Below are positions 16,502-24,927 of a DNA stretch of 64,000 bases, piece by piece. This DNA comes from Actinomycetota bacterium. GTDB lineage: Bacteria; Actinomycetota; Actinomycetes; Streptosporangiales; Streptosporangiaceae. A program made the translations under genes and the position numbers. Below the pieces are notes generated by a model. That model did no database searches, was not told where the DNA came from, and saw only the letters and a list, made by a program, of their open reading frames with translations. The stretch's first letter is position 1; the number at the start of each line of letters is the position of its first letter. Location of the stretch: positions 58,817 through 122,816 of the forward strand of contig PLRW01000029.1 in assembly GCA_003164955.1 (NCBI GenBank), given 5' to 3'.

Positions 16502-18166
16502 ATGACCGACGTGCGCTCGCCCCAGGCCGGCAACGGTGCCGCCGCGCCCGGCGTGGCGGAGGAGCCCGCCGATGTGGCCGGGGAGACGATCGCCGGTGTC
16601 GCGGATGAGACCGAGACGCCGCGACCGGGCGGGTTCGGCGCGGTGGCGTGGGCACGGTGGGCCTGGCGGCAGCTCACCTCGATGCGCATCGCGCTCGTCC
16701 TGCTGTTCCTGCTCGCCCTCGGCAGCGTTCCCGGATCACTGCTGCCGCAGCAGGGCATCGATCCCGCCGGCGTGCAGCAGTACTTCACCGCTCATCCGGC
16801 CCTGGCGCCGTTCCTCAACGCGCTCGGCCTGTTCAACGTGTTCGCCGCCCCCTGGTTCGCCGCGATCTACCTGCTGCTGTTCGTCTCGCTGGCCGGATGC
16901 GTGCTGCCGCGTTCGTTCCGGCTGGCCCGGACGGCGCGCGCCCGGCCGCCGCAGGCCCCCCGCCATCTGTCCCGGCTGCCGAACTCGGTGCGCTACGAGA
17001 CCGCGATGACCACGGAGGAGGCGTCCGCCGCCGCGGCCGCCTTCCTCACGCGCCGGCATTTCCGGCTGAGCCAGGGCGAAGGCTGGCTGTCGGCGGAGAA
17101 GGGCTACCGCCGGGAGGCCGGCAACCTGCTGTTCCACGTCGCCCTGATGGGGGTCCTGGTTTCCATCGGCCTCGGTGGCCTGTTCGGCTACAAGGCCGAC
17201 CGGCTGCTGGTGGAGGGGACGAGCTTCGCGGACACCGTCACCGATCTCGACGCTTATCACCCCGGCCACCTCGTGTCCCCGAACGACCTCGCCCCGTTCA
17301 GCCTCACCCTGGACAAGTTCTCCGCGAGCTACGTCGCGAGCGGGCCGGACCGGAATCAGCCGGAAAGCTTCAACGCGCACGTGTCCTACACGGCCCAGCC
17401 CGGCGATGCAGCCCGCACCTACGACATCCAGGTGAACCACCCGCTGAACGTGGACGCGGTGAAGGTGTACCTGCTCGGGCACGGCTACGCCCCCGTCTTC
17501 CGGGTGACCGACGGCCAGGGCAAGGTCGTGTACGACCAGGCGACTCCCTTCCTGCCGGCTGACCAGTCCACCTACCTGTCCGAGGGCGTGGTCAAGGCGC
17601 CCGACGCCAAGCCCCAGCAGCTCGGCTTCGCCGGGGTGTTCCTGCCGACCGCCGTGGACGTGAGCGGCCAGCTGGAGTCGGCCTTCCCCGCGCCGTACCT
17701 GCCGGCGGTGAGCATGATCCCCTACGTCGGCAACCTGGGCCTGAACAATGGCGTGCCCCAGTCGGTGTACCAGCTCAACACCACCGGGATGCACCGGCTG
17801 GCCACCCCGGTGCAGGTGCTGACGCCGGGCCAGTCGATGAAACTGCCGGGCGGCGCCGGCACGCTCACGTTCACCGGTTACCGGCAGTGGGTCAGCCTTC
17901 AGGTGACCTACGACCCGGGGCAGGTCCCGGCGCTGATCTCGGGCATCGCCGCGCTGGCCGGCCTGGTGCTGTCCTTCCTCGTCCGGCGGCGGAGGATTTT
18001 CGTCCGCACCTACCGCGGCGACTCCGGCCGCACCGTGGTCGATGTGGCCGGCCTGGCCCGCTCCGACGTCGGCGGCGGGTTCGAGGCCGAGTTCGGCGAG
18101 CTGGCCGCCGGCCTCAAGTCGGTTCATGATCACGATTCATCACCACGCAGCGAAGAGACGGAGTGA
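16502..18166 (+). CDS. resB: Cytochrome c biogenesis protein ResB
   Basis: A 554-residue membrane protein of System II (Ccs) heme handling. After a charged N-terminus, hydrophobic segments lie near residues 62-80, 110-130 and 210-230, followed by a large extracytoplasmic domain and a last segment near 478-498. SMRIALVLLFLLALGSVPGS and the LPQQGIDP stretch are typical of actinobacterial ResB. With CcsB it forms the heme exporter and cytochrome c synthetase. Confidence 0.92.
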   Translation: MTDVRSPQAGNGAAAPGVAEEPADVAGETIAGVADETETPRPGGFGAVAWARWAWRQLTSMRIALVLLFLLALGSVPGSLLPQQGIDPAGVQQYFTAHPALAPFLNALGLFNVFAAPWFAAIYLLLFVSLAGCVLPRSFRLARTARARPPQAPRHLSRLPNSVRYETAMTTEEASAAAAAFLTRRHFRLSQGEGWLSAEKGYRREAGNLLFHVALMGVLVSIGLGGLFGYKADRLLVEGTSFADTVTDLDAYHPGHLVSPNDLAPFSLTLDKFSASYVASGPDRNQPESFNAHVSYTAQPGDAARTYDIQVNHPLNVDAVKVYLLGHGYAPVFRVTDGQGKVVYDQATPFLPADQSTYLSEGVVKAPDAKPQQLGFAGVFLPTAVDVSGQLESAFPAPYLPAVSMIPYVGNLGLNNGVPQSVYQLNTTGMHRLATPVQVLTPGQSMKLPGGAGTLTFTGYRQWVSLQVTYDPGQVPALISGIAALAGLVLSFLVRRRRIFVRTYRGDSGRTVVDVAGLARSDVGGGFEAEFGELAAGLKSVHDHDSSPRSEETE

Positions 18167-18171
18167 GGCCC

Positions 18172-19221
18172 ATGTCCGACAATCTCGGGCTGGCGCAGCT
18201 CAGCGACCACCTACTGATCGTCGCGGTGGTGGTCTACTCGCTCGCGATGCTCGCCTACGCCGGCGACTTCGCCTACGGACGCCGCGTGAAGGCGGCCGGC
18301 GCGGCCGGGAAGGCCGCGCGCCCGGTCCCTGAGCTGGCCGGGGTGGGGGCGAGTGGCGGAGCCGCCACGCCGGGGACACCGGAAGGGCCGGAACAGCCGA
18401 CGGCGGCCGTCCCTCCGGCGGCGACGGCGGATTCGGCGCCGGGCGACGCGGGGCGGCTGGGACCGCTGATCCGCGGGGCCATCGCCCTGACCTACCTCGG
18501 CCTGGCGGCCCATGTGGCGGGTGTCATCACCCGGGGCCTGGCGGTGCACCGGGTCCCCTGGGGCGACATGTACGAGTTCATCACCGCCCTGACCTGCGTG
18601 ACGGTGATCTTCTTCGTGGCCCTGATGATGCGCTACCGGGCCTGGCACCTCGGGGTGTTCGTGATGGGCGCGGTGGTGGTCGCGCTCGGTCTCGCGCAGA
18701 CGATCATCTATACGCCCGCCGGGCCGCTGGTTCCCGCGCTGAAGTCGTACTGGCTCGCCATCCACGTGGCGGCCATGACGCTGTCCGTGGGTATCTTCTT
18801 CGTGGCGGCCGTGCTGGGTGTCGTCTACCTCTTCGCCGAGCGCTACTCCCGGCGGGCGGCGGCGGGCCTCAGTCCCGCGAACCACGGCATCATGCGGAGA
18901 CTCCCCAGCGCCGTGGAACTGGACCGGCTCACCTACCGCACCGTGGTGTTCGGCTTCCCGATCTGGACGTTCGGCATCATCGCCGGCGCGATCTGGGCCG
19001 ACCAGGCCTGGGGCCGTTACTGGGGCTGGGACCCGGTTGAGACCTGGGCCTTCATCACCTGGGTGATCTACGCGTGCTTCCTGCACGCCCGGGCCACCGC
19101 GGGCTGGCGGGGCAGGCGGGCCGCGTATATCCAGCTGATCGCCTTCGGCTGCCTGCTGTTCAACGTGCTGGTGGTGCAGACCTTCCTGACCGGCCTGCAC
19201 TCGTATGCGGGCCTGGGCTGA
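18172..19221 (+). CDS. ccsB: c-type cytochrome biogenesis protein CcsB (ResC)
   Basis: A 349-residue polytopic membrane protein. The tryptophan-rich heme-binding motif WGRYWGWDPVETWAFITW is intact, as are VHRVPWGDMYEFI and flanking histidines that ligate heme (WLAIHVAAMTLS, FLHARAT). A Pro/Ala/Gly-rich stretch at residues 45-95 is a cytoplasmic linker. ATG 18172 with GGAG at 18160-18163 is preferred; a GTG at 18163 overlapping resB is also possible. It partners with ResB in cytochrome c assembly. Confidence 0.93.
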   Translation: MSDNLGLAQLSDHLLIVAVVVYSLAMLAYAGDFAYGRRVKAAGAAGKAARPVPELAGVGASGGAATPGTPEGPEQPTAAVPPAATADSAPGDAGRLGPLIRGAIALTYLGLAAHVAGVITRGLAVHRVPWGDMYEFITALTCVTVIFFVALMMRYRAWHLGVFVMGAVVVALGLAQTIIYTPAGPLVPALKSYWLAIHVAAMTLSVGIFFVAAVLGVVYLFAERYSRRAAAGLSPANHGIMRRLPSAVELDRLTYRTVVFGFPIWTFGIIAGAIWADQAWGRYWGWDPVETWAFITWVIYACFLHARATAGWRGRRAAYIQLIAFGCLLFNVLVVQTFLTGLHSYAGLG

Positions 19222-19238
19222 CGCGGAACGCGGCGGGT

Positions 19239-19263
19239 GCCCGGGCTGATCCGTGTCCCGGGC
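19239..19263. terminator. GC hairpin between convergent genes
   Basis: GCCCGGG (19239-19245) and CCCGGGC (19257-19263) form a 7-bp stem with an 11-base loop between ccsB and the convergent PLDc_N gene. There is no U-tract. A bidirectional terminator is plausible but not proven. Confidence 0.5.
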
Positions 19264-19289
19264 GTACCGGTCCGGCGCTGGCCCGGGCG

Positions 19290-19715
19290 TCAGGACTCTC
19301 CGTCGGGGCCGCCTGCCCGGTCGTCGCCCGGCTCGGCACCGTGAATGGCACGGCTGAGCGAGCGGAGGAACTCGGGGTCGTCGTCGGGCCCGTGGGGGCG
19401 GGACTGGCTCGGCGCGCGGCGGATGCGTGACCGTCCGGCCGGGTGCCGCAGCAGCGCGGCGTCCGGTGCCGCGTGTGGTGGCGACGGATCTCCGGGGTCA
19501 TTTCCCGGGAGCGCGGGCGGCACGGTGGGCCGGGCGGGGCGGCGGACAACCAGCCACATCACGGCGCCGATGGCGAAGGTTCCCGCGATGACGGCGATCC
19601 AGGCCCCCCTCGGCATGGCGCGGTACTCGCGGGCGGGCGTAAGCGCCACGTCGACCAGGCAATAAAGCCAAAGGCCCACGATGAAGAGGGCCAAGAGGGC
19701 GCCGAGCAGCAACAT
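19290..19715 (-). CDS. PLD-nuclease N-terminal-like (PLDc_N) small membrane protein
   Basis: A 141-residue protein with two hydrophobic segments (about residues 3-24 and 41-61) around YCLVDVALTPAREYRAMPR and a WIAVIAGTFAIGAVMWL stretch, the pattern of the PLDc_N domain. The remaining half is a disordered Pro/Arg/Asp-rich tail. No nuclease domain follows, so the name reflects family ancestry only. It converges on ccsB; the region upstream is AT-rich and shared with the divergent metallopeptidase gene. Confidence 0.7.
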   Translation of the reverse strand: MLLLGALLALFIVGLWLYCLVDVALTPAREYRAMPRGAWIAVIAGTFAIGAVMWLVVRRPARPTVPPALPGNDPGDPSPPHAAPDAALLRHPAGRSRIRRAPSQSRPHGPDDDPEFLRSLSRAIHGAEPGDDRAGGPDGES

Positions 19716-19874
19716 GGCCGAAGCCTAGCCTCGGGTACCGGCAACCCGTATATCTATTCATTAACCGTAAGAGCGGGATATATGCTCTCATGCGTCACCG
19801 TAGGTCACCCGAAGTGACTTGTGAGTTATTTCGTCGTACGCTGGCGGCCGGGTGCAAACAGGGAGGGTGAGGAT
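19716..19874. promoter_or_regulatory. AT-rich divergent promoter region
   Basis: This stretch between two divergent genes is markedly AT-richer than its surroundings (for example TATATCTATTCATTAACC near 19749) and includes a GTCAC/GTGAC inverted repeat at 19804-19808 and 19814-19818. It must hold promoters for both genes; individual hexamers are not assigned. Confidence 0.5.
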
Positions 19875-21200
19875 ATGCGGCTACGGCTCTTCGAGCGCGT
19901 CCGCCGACTCGCCCATCCGCGTACGGGACGGCTGAGGCCGCGGCGCGACCGGGCCGGGGAGACGGCGCGTCACGACCGGCCATGGGAGGCACGCTCTCGT
20001 GGCCGTCTAGCCGATGGACATGGTCAGGCCGCTCCCGCCAGCTCCGACGCGGCTGGCCGGCACCGCCGGAACAGCGACGGGGCCGGGCTTACCGCGCACG
20101 ACGCACCCGCGAGCAGGACCGGGCCCCCGTGGGCGGAGGAGGCCAGACCGCGGTGGCCGGAGGAGGCCGGTCTGCCCTGGGCGGAAGAGCCCCGCAGTCC
20201 TCTGCCCCCCGCAGGCACGGGGCAGAGCGCGGGCGGCCGGCCCCCGGATAGACGCTCACTGAACGTATCTCCCCGCACCAGCGGGGAAACTGCGGCCGGT
20301 CCCGGTGGCGGCCCACCGGCGGTGCCGGTGGGCGGCGCACGGGCGCGCACCCGGCGCGGTTCCTACGGAACGGCTCCGGTCGCCCCGCCCGCGTTGCCCC
20401 CGGCGGCCAGGCACGACAGCGGGCGCGGCGCGAGCAGGCCAGATGCCCCGGGCGCCGGCGCCGGACAGCAGTGGCTCGAGGCCAAGCGCGGCTACATCCC
20501 CACCCAGCGTTCACCGGGCGCGGTCCAGCGGCCAGGTGGCGGCGGTGCGGTCCGGCCCCGCCTGCCCTTCGCGCACGCGCACAACCCCGGGGAACCCAGC
20601 CACGGTGACGGCCGGAGGAACTGCGGCACGCTCGAGGCCGTGCTGTGGCGCCAGTGGGATCCTGCCACGCTCCCGCCCGCCGCGGCGGCCGCGGCGGTCG
20701 ACCGGCTCGCCGAGCTGCCACAGCAGATCAAGGACAAGCTGGCGGCGGGTCTCGACGGTATCTTCGTCGGGCCGGGTGGCGTTCCGCAGCTGGACGACAT
20801 GACTGCGCTCCGCGGTGTCCCCTTGCCGTCCGGCCGCGCGACCTGGGACGCCTGCGCGGGCGCTTACGGCGAACGCAAGATCGTGGTGGGCACCCGGCCG
20901 TCACCCACCCCGGACGTGATGTGCCACGAGGTCGGGCACGCGCTGGACGACATCGACGCGCCGGCTGGACGCTGGCAGTCAGACTCGGCCGAGTTCCGGA
21001 TGCTTTACGATCAATGCCAGCCGCATCTCGCGAGTGACTTCCACCGGCAGCGCGGCGGGCTGGGCCGCAAGGAGTTCTTCGCGGACGCCTTCGCGGCCAT
21101 TGCATCCAGGCAGCGCCCGGCGCTCGTGGACATGCTCGGCGGCAATACGCGGACGGCGCTGAATGTGATGCTTTACTTCAACCGGCGTTATGGCATCTAG
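19875..21200 (+). CDS. HExxH zinc metallopeptidase, anthrax lethal factor-like fold, with long disordered N-terminus
   Basis: A 441-residue protein. Residues 1 to about 235 are low-complexity, rich in Arg, Pro, Gly and Ala. The C-terminal part carries a gluzincin-type site: MCHEVGHALDD (His351, Glu352, His355), with a downstream GRKEFFADAFAAIAS in which Glu400 or Asp404 could be the third ligand. This spacing resembles the ATLF/M34-like peptidases found in bacterial toxins. ATG 19875 follows an AGGGTGAGG site; a GTG at 19821 is possible. No signal peptide is visible. A small acidic protein is encoded 12 bases downstream. The target is unknown; an effector role is only a suggestion. Confidence 0.68.
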   Translation: MRLRLFERVRRLAHPRTGRLRPRRDRAGETARHDRPWEARSRGRLADGHGQAAPASSDAAGRHRRNSDGAGLTAHDAPASRTGPPWAEEARPRWPEEAGLPWAEEPRSPLPPAGTGQSAGGRPPDRRSLNVSPRTSGETAAGPGGGPPAVPVGGARARTRRGSYGTAPVAPPALPPAARHDSGRGASRPDAPGAGAGQQWLEAKRGYIPTQRSPGAVQRPGGGGAVRPRLPFAHAHNPGEPSHGDGRRNCGTLEAVLWRQWDPATLPPAAAAAAVDRLAELPQQIKDKLAAGLDGIFVGPGGVPQLDDMTALRGVPLPSGRATWDACAGAYGERKIVVGTRPSPTPDVMCHEVGHALDDIDAPAGRWQSDSAEFRMLYDQCQPHLASDFHRQRGGLGRKEFFADAFAAIASRQRPALVDMLGGNTRTALNVMLYFNRRYGI

Positions 21201-21212
21201 GGTGAGCGTGGG

Positions 21213-21491
21213 ATGTTCGTCATACGGCTACCGAACGGGAACCTGAGGGTTCCGCAGACCGCCGTCGGCAACGACGGGCGGATCATCGGCGACGTTTACG
21301 TGGAAATCGGACCGCAGGATGCCGACTACGCCCGGCTGGCCGCGCAGGCGATGACCGAAGATGAAGCGGCCCTGCGCCAGGCCCAGTGGCGGGACGGTGA
21401 CGAAGCGCTGGAGCGCGAGTTCCAGGAATTCGCCCGGCAGAACTCCGACTACCGCTGGGCCGAGCCGGGCGACGACGCGGACCCCGCGTAG
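21213..21491 (+). CDS. Small acidic protein of unknown function next to metallopeptidase
   Basis: A 92-residue protein I do not recognise. It begins MFVIRLPNGNLRVPQ, a probable beta-strand region, and continues as acidic helices (EDEAALRQAQWRDGDEALER) with a strongly acidic end. There is no signal peptide or membrane segment. An AGGGTGAG ribosome binding site precedes the ATG, and the 12-base gap implies co-transcription with the metallopeptidase, so an inhibitor, chaperone or adaptor role is possible. Confidence 0.6.
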   Translation: MFVIRLPNGNLRVPQTAVGNDGRIIGDVYVEIGPQDADYARLAAQAMTEDEAALRQAQWRDGDEALEREFQEFARQNSDYRWAEPGDDADPA

Positions 21492-21568
21492 GTCAGGCGG
21501 AGCGCCCAAGGCCGGCTCCGCGCGGGACCGGCCATCAGGGGTGTTCCGCGAAGAGATGATTTAGCCGC

Positions 21569-21609
21569 GCGGCCGGCACGGGATATGGGACGGTCGCCGT
21601 GCCGGCCGC
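21569..21609. terminator. Strong 13-bp hairpin between convergent genes
   Basis: GCGGCCGGCACGG (21569-21581) is perfectly complementary to CCGTGCCGGCCGC (21597-21609), with a 15-base loop. It stands between the ends of the small acidic gene (plus) and bldC (minus), as a bidirectional terminator would. A short A-rich run (ACAAAACC) follows on the plus strand. Confidence 0.8.
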
Positions 21610-21616
21610 CCAGGCG

Positions 21617-21826
21617 TTACAAAACCGAATGACCCTCGGCCGACGGCTCCCCCTCGCCGCGAAGCAAGGCACGTACCTCTGACTCCCGGAAGCGCCGGTG
21701 CCCCCCGGGCGTCCGGATGCTCGTGATGCGGCCAGAGGCGGCCCAGCGCGTGACGGTCTTCGGGTCGACCCGGAAGAGAGCCGCCACCTCTCCCGGAGTT
21801 AGTAGCCGCTCATTATTGCCGTCCAA
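21617..21826 (-). CDS. bldC: Developmental transcription factor BldC
   Basis: A 69-residue MerR-like DNA-binding protein without an effector domain. LLTPGEVAALFRVDPKTVTR is the recognition HTH and SIRTPGGHRRFRESEVRALL the wing and C-terminal helix; this is near-identical in pattern to Streptomyces BldC, which binds direct repeats cooperatively and holds back sporulation. The start is TTG, with a strong GGGAGGGGA site upstream on the minus strand. It converges on the metallopeptidase operon and is divergent from a threonine dehydratase gene. Confidence 0.93.
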   Translation of the reverse strand: MDGNNERLLTPGEVAALFRVDPKTVTRWAASGRITSIRTPGGHRRFRESEVRALLRGEGEPSAEGHSVL

Positions 21827-21970
21827 CTTAGTCCCCTCCCAGTTAAGCCCCGCAGGCTCATGGATCTGAGCCTGACCTAAGTTTGGCGACTAACGAGTGC
21901 TTTCTGCCTAGATTTCGGAAAATTAGAGCGAGCCGATTATTCTGCGTGGCCATTACCTTACTGTGAGGGC

Positions 21971-22963
21971 ATGATCCAGCTTGTGTCCGTCGCCGAGATC
22001 AGGGAAGCCGCGGCGCGCCTGCATGGTGTCGCCGTCCACACGGCGCTTGCGCCGTTTCCGCGGTTGTCGCCGCCACTGCTGATCAAGACCGAGTCGCTGC
22101 AGCCGGTGGGTTCGTTCAAGCTGCGCGGCGCGTATGCGGCCATCAGCGCCCTGCCGCCCGCGGACGCCGGCCGCGGCGTCGTCGCCCATTCGAGCGGCAA
22201 TCACGGGCACGCAGTGGCCTACGCGGCGGCCCTGCTGGGCGCGCCCGCCGTGATCGTGGTCCCCGAGACGGCGCCCGCGATCAAAACCGGCGCCATTACC
22301 GCCTGCGGCGCGGAACTGGTGAGGGTCGCACCCACCATGGCGGCCCGCCGGGCGGCGGCCGATGACCTGGTGGCCCGGTACGGTTACGCGCTCATCCCGC
22401 CCTTTGACGACCGCCGCGTGATCGCCGGGCAGGGAACCATCGGGCTGGAGATCATGGCTGACCACCCGGATACGGACCTCATCGTCGTTCCGGTCAGCGG
22501 CGGCGGCCTGATCGCCGGCATCGCCGCCGCGGCGAGAGCGGTTAACCCGGACGTCACCATCGTCGGCGTCGAGCCCGAGTTCGCTGCGGACGCCAGGGAC
22601 TCGCTGCGCCAGGGTGAGCGGGTCGCCTGGCCTGCTGCCTCGGTGACCCGGACGATCGCCGACGCGCTCCGGGTGGAGCAGGTCGGCGCGCTGCCCTTCG
22701 CCCACATGCAGCGGGACGTGGCCGGCATCGTGACCGTCACCGACGCGGAACTCCTGGCCGCGGTATACCGGCTGGCCATCGAGGCGCACCTGGTGGCCGA
22801 GCCGGGTGGCGCGGCCGCCGTGGCCGCCTGCCTGTTCCGCCGGGACGAGCTGCCGGCCGCCCGCCATCCGGTCGCGGTGCTCTCCGGGGGAAACATCGAC
22901 CCGGCCCTGCTCGCGCGGGTCATTAGCGAGGGCGGGGTCACGCCCGGGCCGGGAGCGCACTAA
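21971..22963 (+). CDS. Threonine/serine dehydratase (PLP fold type II)
   Basis: A 330-residue enzyme. The PLP lysine lies in VGSFKLRGAYAA, the substrate loop in SSGNHGHAVAYAA and the phosphate-binding glycine loop in VPVSGGGLIAGIA. There is no ACT domain, so it is the short catabolic or serine-racemase-like form and probably not feedback controlled. It differs from the ACT-bearing paralogue at 62.7 kb. It is divergent from bldC and 3 bases upstream of a DUF4229 gene. L-threonine/L-serine deamination or racemisation cannot be separated by sequence. Confidence 0.85.
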   Translation: MIQLVSVAEIREAAARLHGVAVHTALAPFPRLSPPLLIKTESLQPVGSFKLRGAYAAISALPPADAGRGVVAHSSGNHGHAVAYAAALLGAPAVIVVPETAPAIKTGAITACGAELVRVAPTMAARRAAADDLVARYGYALIPPFDDRRVIAGQGTIGLEIMADHPDTDLIVVPVSGGGLIAGIAAAARAVNPDVTIVGVEPEFAADARDSLRQGERVAWPAASVTRTIADALRVEQVGALPFAHMQRDVAGIVTVTDAELLAAVYRLAIEAHLVAEPGGAAAVAACLFRRDELPAARHPVAVLSGGNIDPALLARVISEGGVTPGPGAH

Positions 22964-22966
22964 CCT

Positions 22967-23239
22967 GTGAGTGTCATGCGTACCGCCCTTGCTTATACGT
23001 CGGCACGGTTCGTGCTGTTCCTCATCGCGCTCGTGGTGCTGTACTTCGCGGGCGCCCGCGGCCTGCTGCTGGCCGGCCTGGCCCTGGTGGTCAGCGGGAT
23101 TGCCAGCTTCGTTCTGCTGTCCCGGCAGCGGGACGTCATGGCCGGGTCCCTGGCCGGCCGGCTGCGCGGCGTGCGTAACCGGGCCGGCGAGTACCGGTCC
23201 CGGCTCGACGAAGGCACCCGCGCCGAGGACCAGGACTGA
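22967..23239 (+). CDS. DUF4229 small membrane protein
   Basis: A 90-residue protein with two hydrophobic helices (about residues 15-30 and 32-50; FVLFLIALVVLYFAGARGLL) and a charged C-terminal tail (SRLDEGTRAEDQD), the usual form of the actinobacterial DUF4229 family. GTG 22967 or ATG 22976 may be the start. Function unknown; likely co-transcribed with the dehydratase gene. Confidence 0.78.
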   Translation: MSVMRTALAYTSARFVLFLIALVVLYFAGARGLLLAGLALVVSGIASFVLLSRQRDVMAGSLAGRLRGVRNRAGEYRSRLDEGTRAEDQD

Positions 23240-23260
23240 CCGTCCCGGCCGTGTGCCTTC

Positions 23261-23284
23261 CCGGGCTGCCGAGCGCCGGCCCGG
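23261..23284. terminator. Possible weak terminator between convergent genes
   Basis: CCGGGC (23261-23266) can pair with GCCCGG (23279-23284) between the converging DUF4229 and APS-kinase fusion genes. The 6-bp stem is short for such GC-rich DNA and there is no U-tract. Confidence 0.3.
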
Positions 23285-23313
23285 ATGGGCTGCGTGCCCA
23301 CGCGGGGGTTCTG

Positions 23314-24927
23314 CTACCGGCTCCAGCGGCCCGCAGCCGTTGACGCCTGGTCCTGCGCGTGGGGAAGCCATCCGCCGGCCGTGAGCATGCTGATGACAGC
23401 CTCTACCGCGTCCTGGCGGCTCATCGTCGAGGTATCGAGCACCAGATCAGCATCCCGCGGCTCCTCGTAGGGATCCGAAATGCCGGTGAAGCTGCCGATC
23501 AGGCCGGCCCGTGCCTTCGCGTACAGCCCCTTCCTGTCGCGCGCCTCACAGACCTCCAGCGGTGTGGCCACGTGCACGAGCAGGAAGTCACCCGCGGCGG
23601 CCGCCATCTCCCGGACGGCCGCACGCGCGGCCGCGTACGGGGCGATCGGCGCGCAGATCGCGATGCCACCGTGCCGGGCGACCTCGGCGGCGACGTAGCC
23701 GATGCGCACGACGTTCAGGTCACGGTCCGCATGGGAAAACGTCAGCCCGGCGGACAGCAGCCGCCGGACCCGGTCGCCGTCGAGCAGCGATACCGTACGG
23801 TCGCCGCGCTCGGTCAGCGCGTCCCGCAGGTCACGCGCGATCGTGGACTTGCCCGAGCCGGACAGGCCGGTAAAGAAGATCACCAGGCCCCGCTGCCCGC
23901 GGGGTGGCCGGGCCAGCCGGAGCTCGTGGGCGACACCCTCGGGCGTGAACCAGCCGGGCAATGGATCGCCGCGGTCCAGCAGGTCCATCAGTTCGTCGTG
24001 GGTGAGCTCGTTGCGTTCGGCGCCGGGCTCGATCAGCGACAACGGGCGCCAGACTTCCGACCGCGGGTCGTAGGCCCAGTCGCCGGCCGAAACGATCGGT
24101 ATCGGCAGGCCGGGAAGCTGAAGCGGCTCGTTCCGGCCGTTGCCGCTCCGGCCGCTGAACAGCACATCGGGAGCGTCGGCCGGATCGACGAGCAGATGGG
24201 TCGCGCCGTACGCGGCGGCGACGACGGCACGGGCGCGCAGCTCGAGGCCGATCCCGCCGTCCCGCGGCGCGAGTGGCACCGGGACCACGCGCGTGCCCGC
24301 GGGCAGGTGCTGGCAGGCGGCAAGCACCGCGCGGACCAGCGAGTCCGGGCGGACCACGACGTCGGACGGCCCGGCGATCAATGGGAGCAGCAGTAGCCGG
24401 GCCTTCATCTGGTCGGCCAGATGACGAAGCTGCCCGATCTGCCGCCGGTGCAGGGCACCGCGTGCCGCGCAGGCGAGCACGGGGCCGTCGCCGAGTTCGG
24501 CGCGAACCTCGGCGGGCCGGCGGCGCAACCGGCGGAACGGTCCGTGCTCGGGGTCGCGCAGAGCCGTGACGGGGCCGCCCAGGCGCCATCCGGTCTGTTC
24601 CCCCTCGCTGTAGACGGGCAGCTGCTCGCTGATCTCGAGGACCGCGAGCGGCGCCCCCTCGTGGTCGCTGAGCACCAGGTGGCGCTCGCCGGGCGGGACC
24701 ACCTCGACCGGGACTTCCAGGGTCACCGGAACGGGCCACGGCGTTCCGTCCGCCAGCGTGCCGCGCTCGGCGACGGCCGCCAGATCAGCCGCGGTCATGA
24801 AGCCGCGCAGCGGCTCGAATGCTCCCGAGGTCAGCAACTCCAGGTCTGCGAGCTGCGCCTCACCCGGTGTCCACGCGGGCCAGTCCGCTAGTTCACCGGG
24901 AAGTCCCGCCAACGCTTCCGCGCTCAC
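23314..24927 (-). CDS. Degenerate ATP-sulfurylase domain fused to adenylylsulfate (APS) kinase
   Basis: A 537-residue two-domain protein. Residues 1-335 follow the ATP-sulfurylase fold (opening LLTSGAFEPLRGFM), but the catalytic motifs are altered: QTRNPLHRAH is replaced by ACAARGALHRRQ (about 152-163), and the GRDHAG loop by YGATHLLVDPADAP (240-253). Residues 345-537 are a complete APS kinase with P-loop GLSGSGKS (354-361), DGDRVRRLL, the lid-region GLYAKARAG and the closing DPYEEPRDADLVLDT. The protein should make PAPS from APS, with the front domain probably structural or regulatory. It starts at GTG behind a GAGTGAGG site. No cysD/N genes are near. Confidence 0.85.
   Translation of the reverse strand: MSAEALAGLPGELADWPAWTPGEAQLADLELLTSGAFEPLRGFMTAADLAAVAERGTLADGTPWPVPVTLEVPVEVVPPGERHLVLSDHEGAPLAVLEISEQLPVYSEGEQTGWRLGGPVTALRDPEHGPFRRLRRRPAEVRAELGDGPVLACAARGALHRRQIGQLRHLADQMKARLLLLPLIAGPSDVVVRPDSLVRAVLAACQHLPAGTRVVPVPLAPRDGGIGLELRARAVVAAAYGATHLLVDPADAPDVLFSGRSGNGRNEPLQLPGLPIPIVSAGDWAYDPRSEVWRPLSLIEPGAERNELTHDELMDLLDRGDPLPGWFTPEGVAHELRLARPPRGQRGLVIFFTGLSGSGKSTIARDLRDALTERGDRTVSLLDGDRVRRLLSAGLTFSHADRDLNVVRIGYVAAEVARHGGIAICAPIAPYAAARAAVREMAAAAGDFLLVHVATPLEVCEARDRKGLYAKARAGLIGSFTGISDPYEEPRDADLVLDTSTMSRQDAVEAVISMLTAGGWLPHAQDQASTAAGRWSR

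Noticed and set aside
20266..20290. CCCCGCACCAGCGGGG-like hairpin resembling a type I-E CRISPR repeat
   Set aside because: Only one copy is present, it lies inside the metallopeptidase coding region, and no spacers or cas genes are near.
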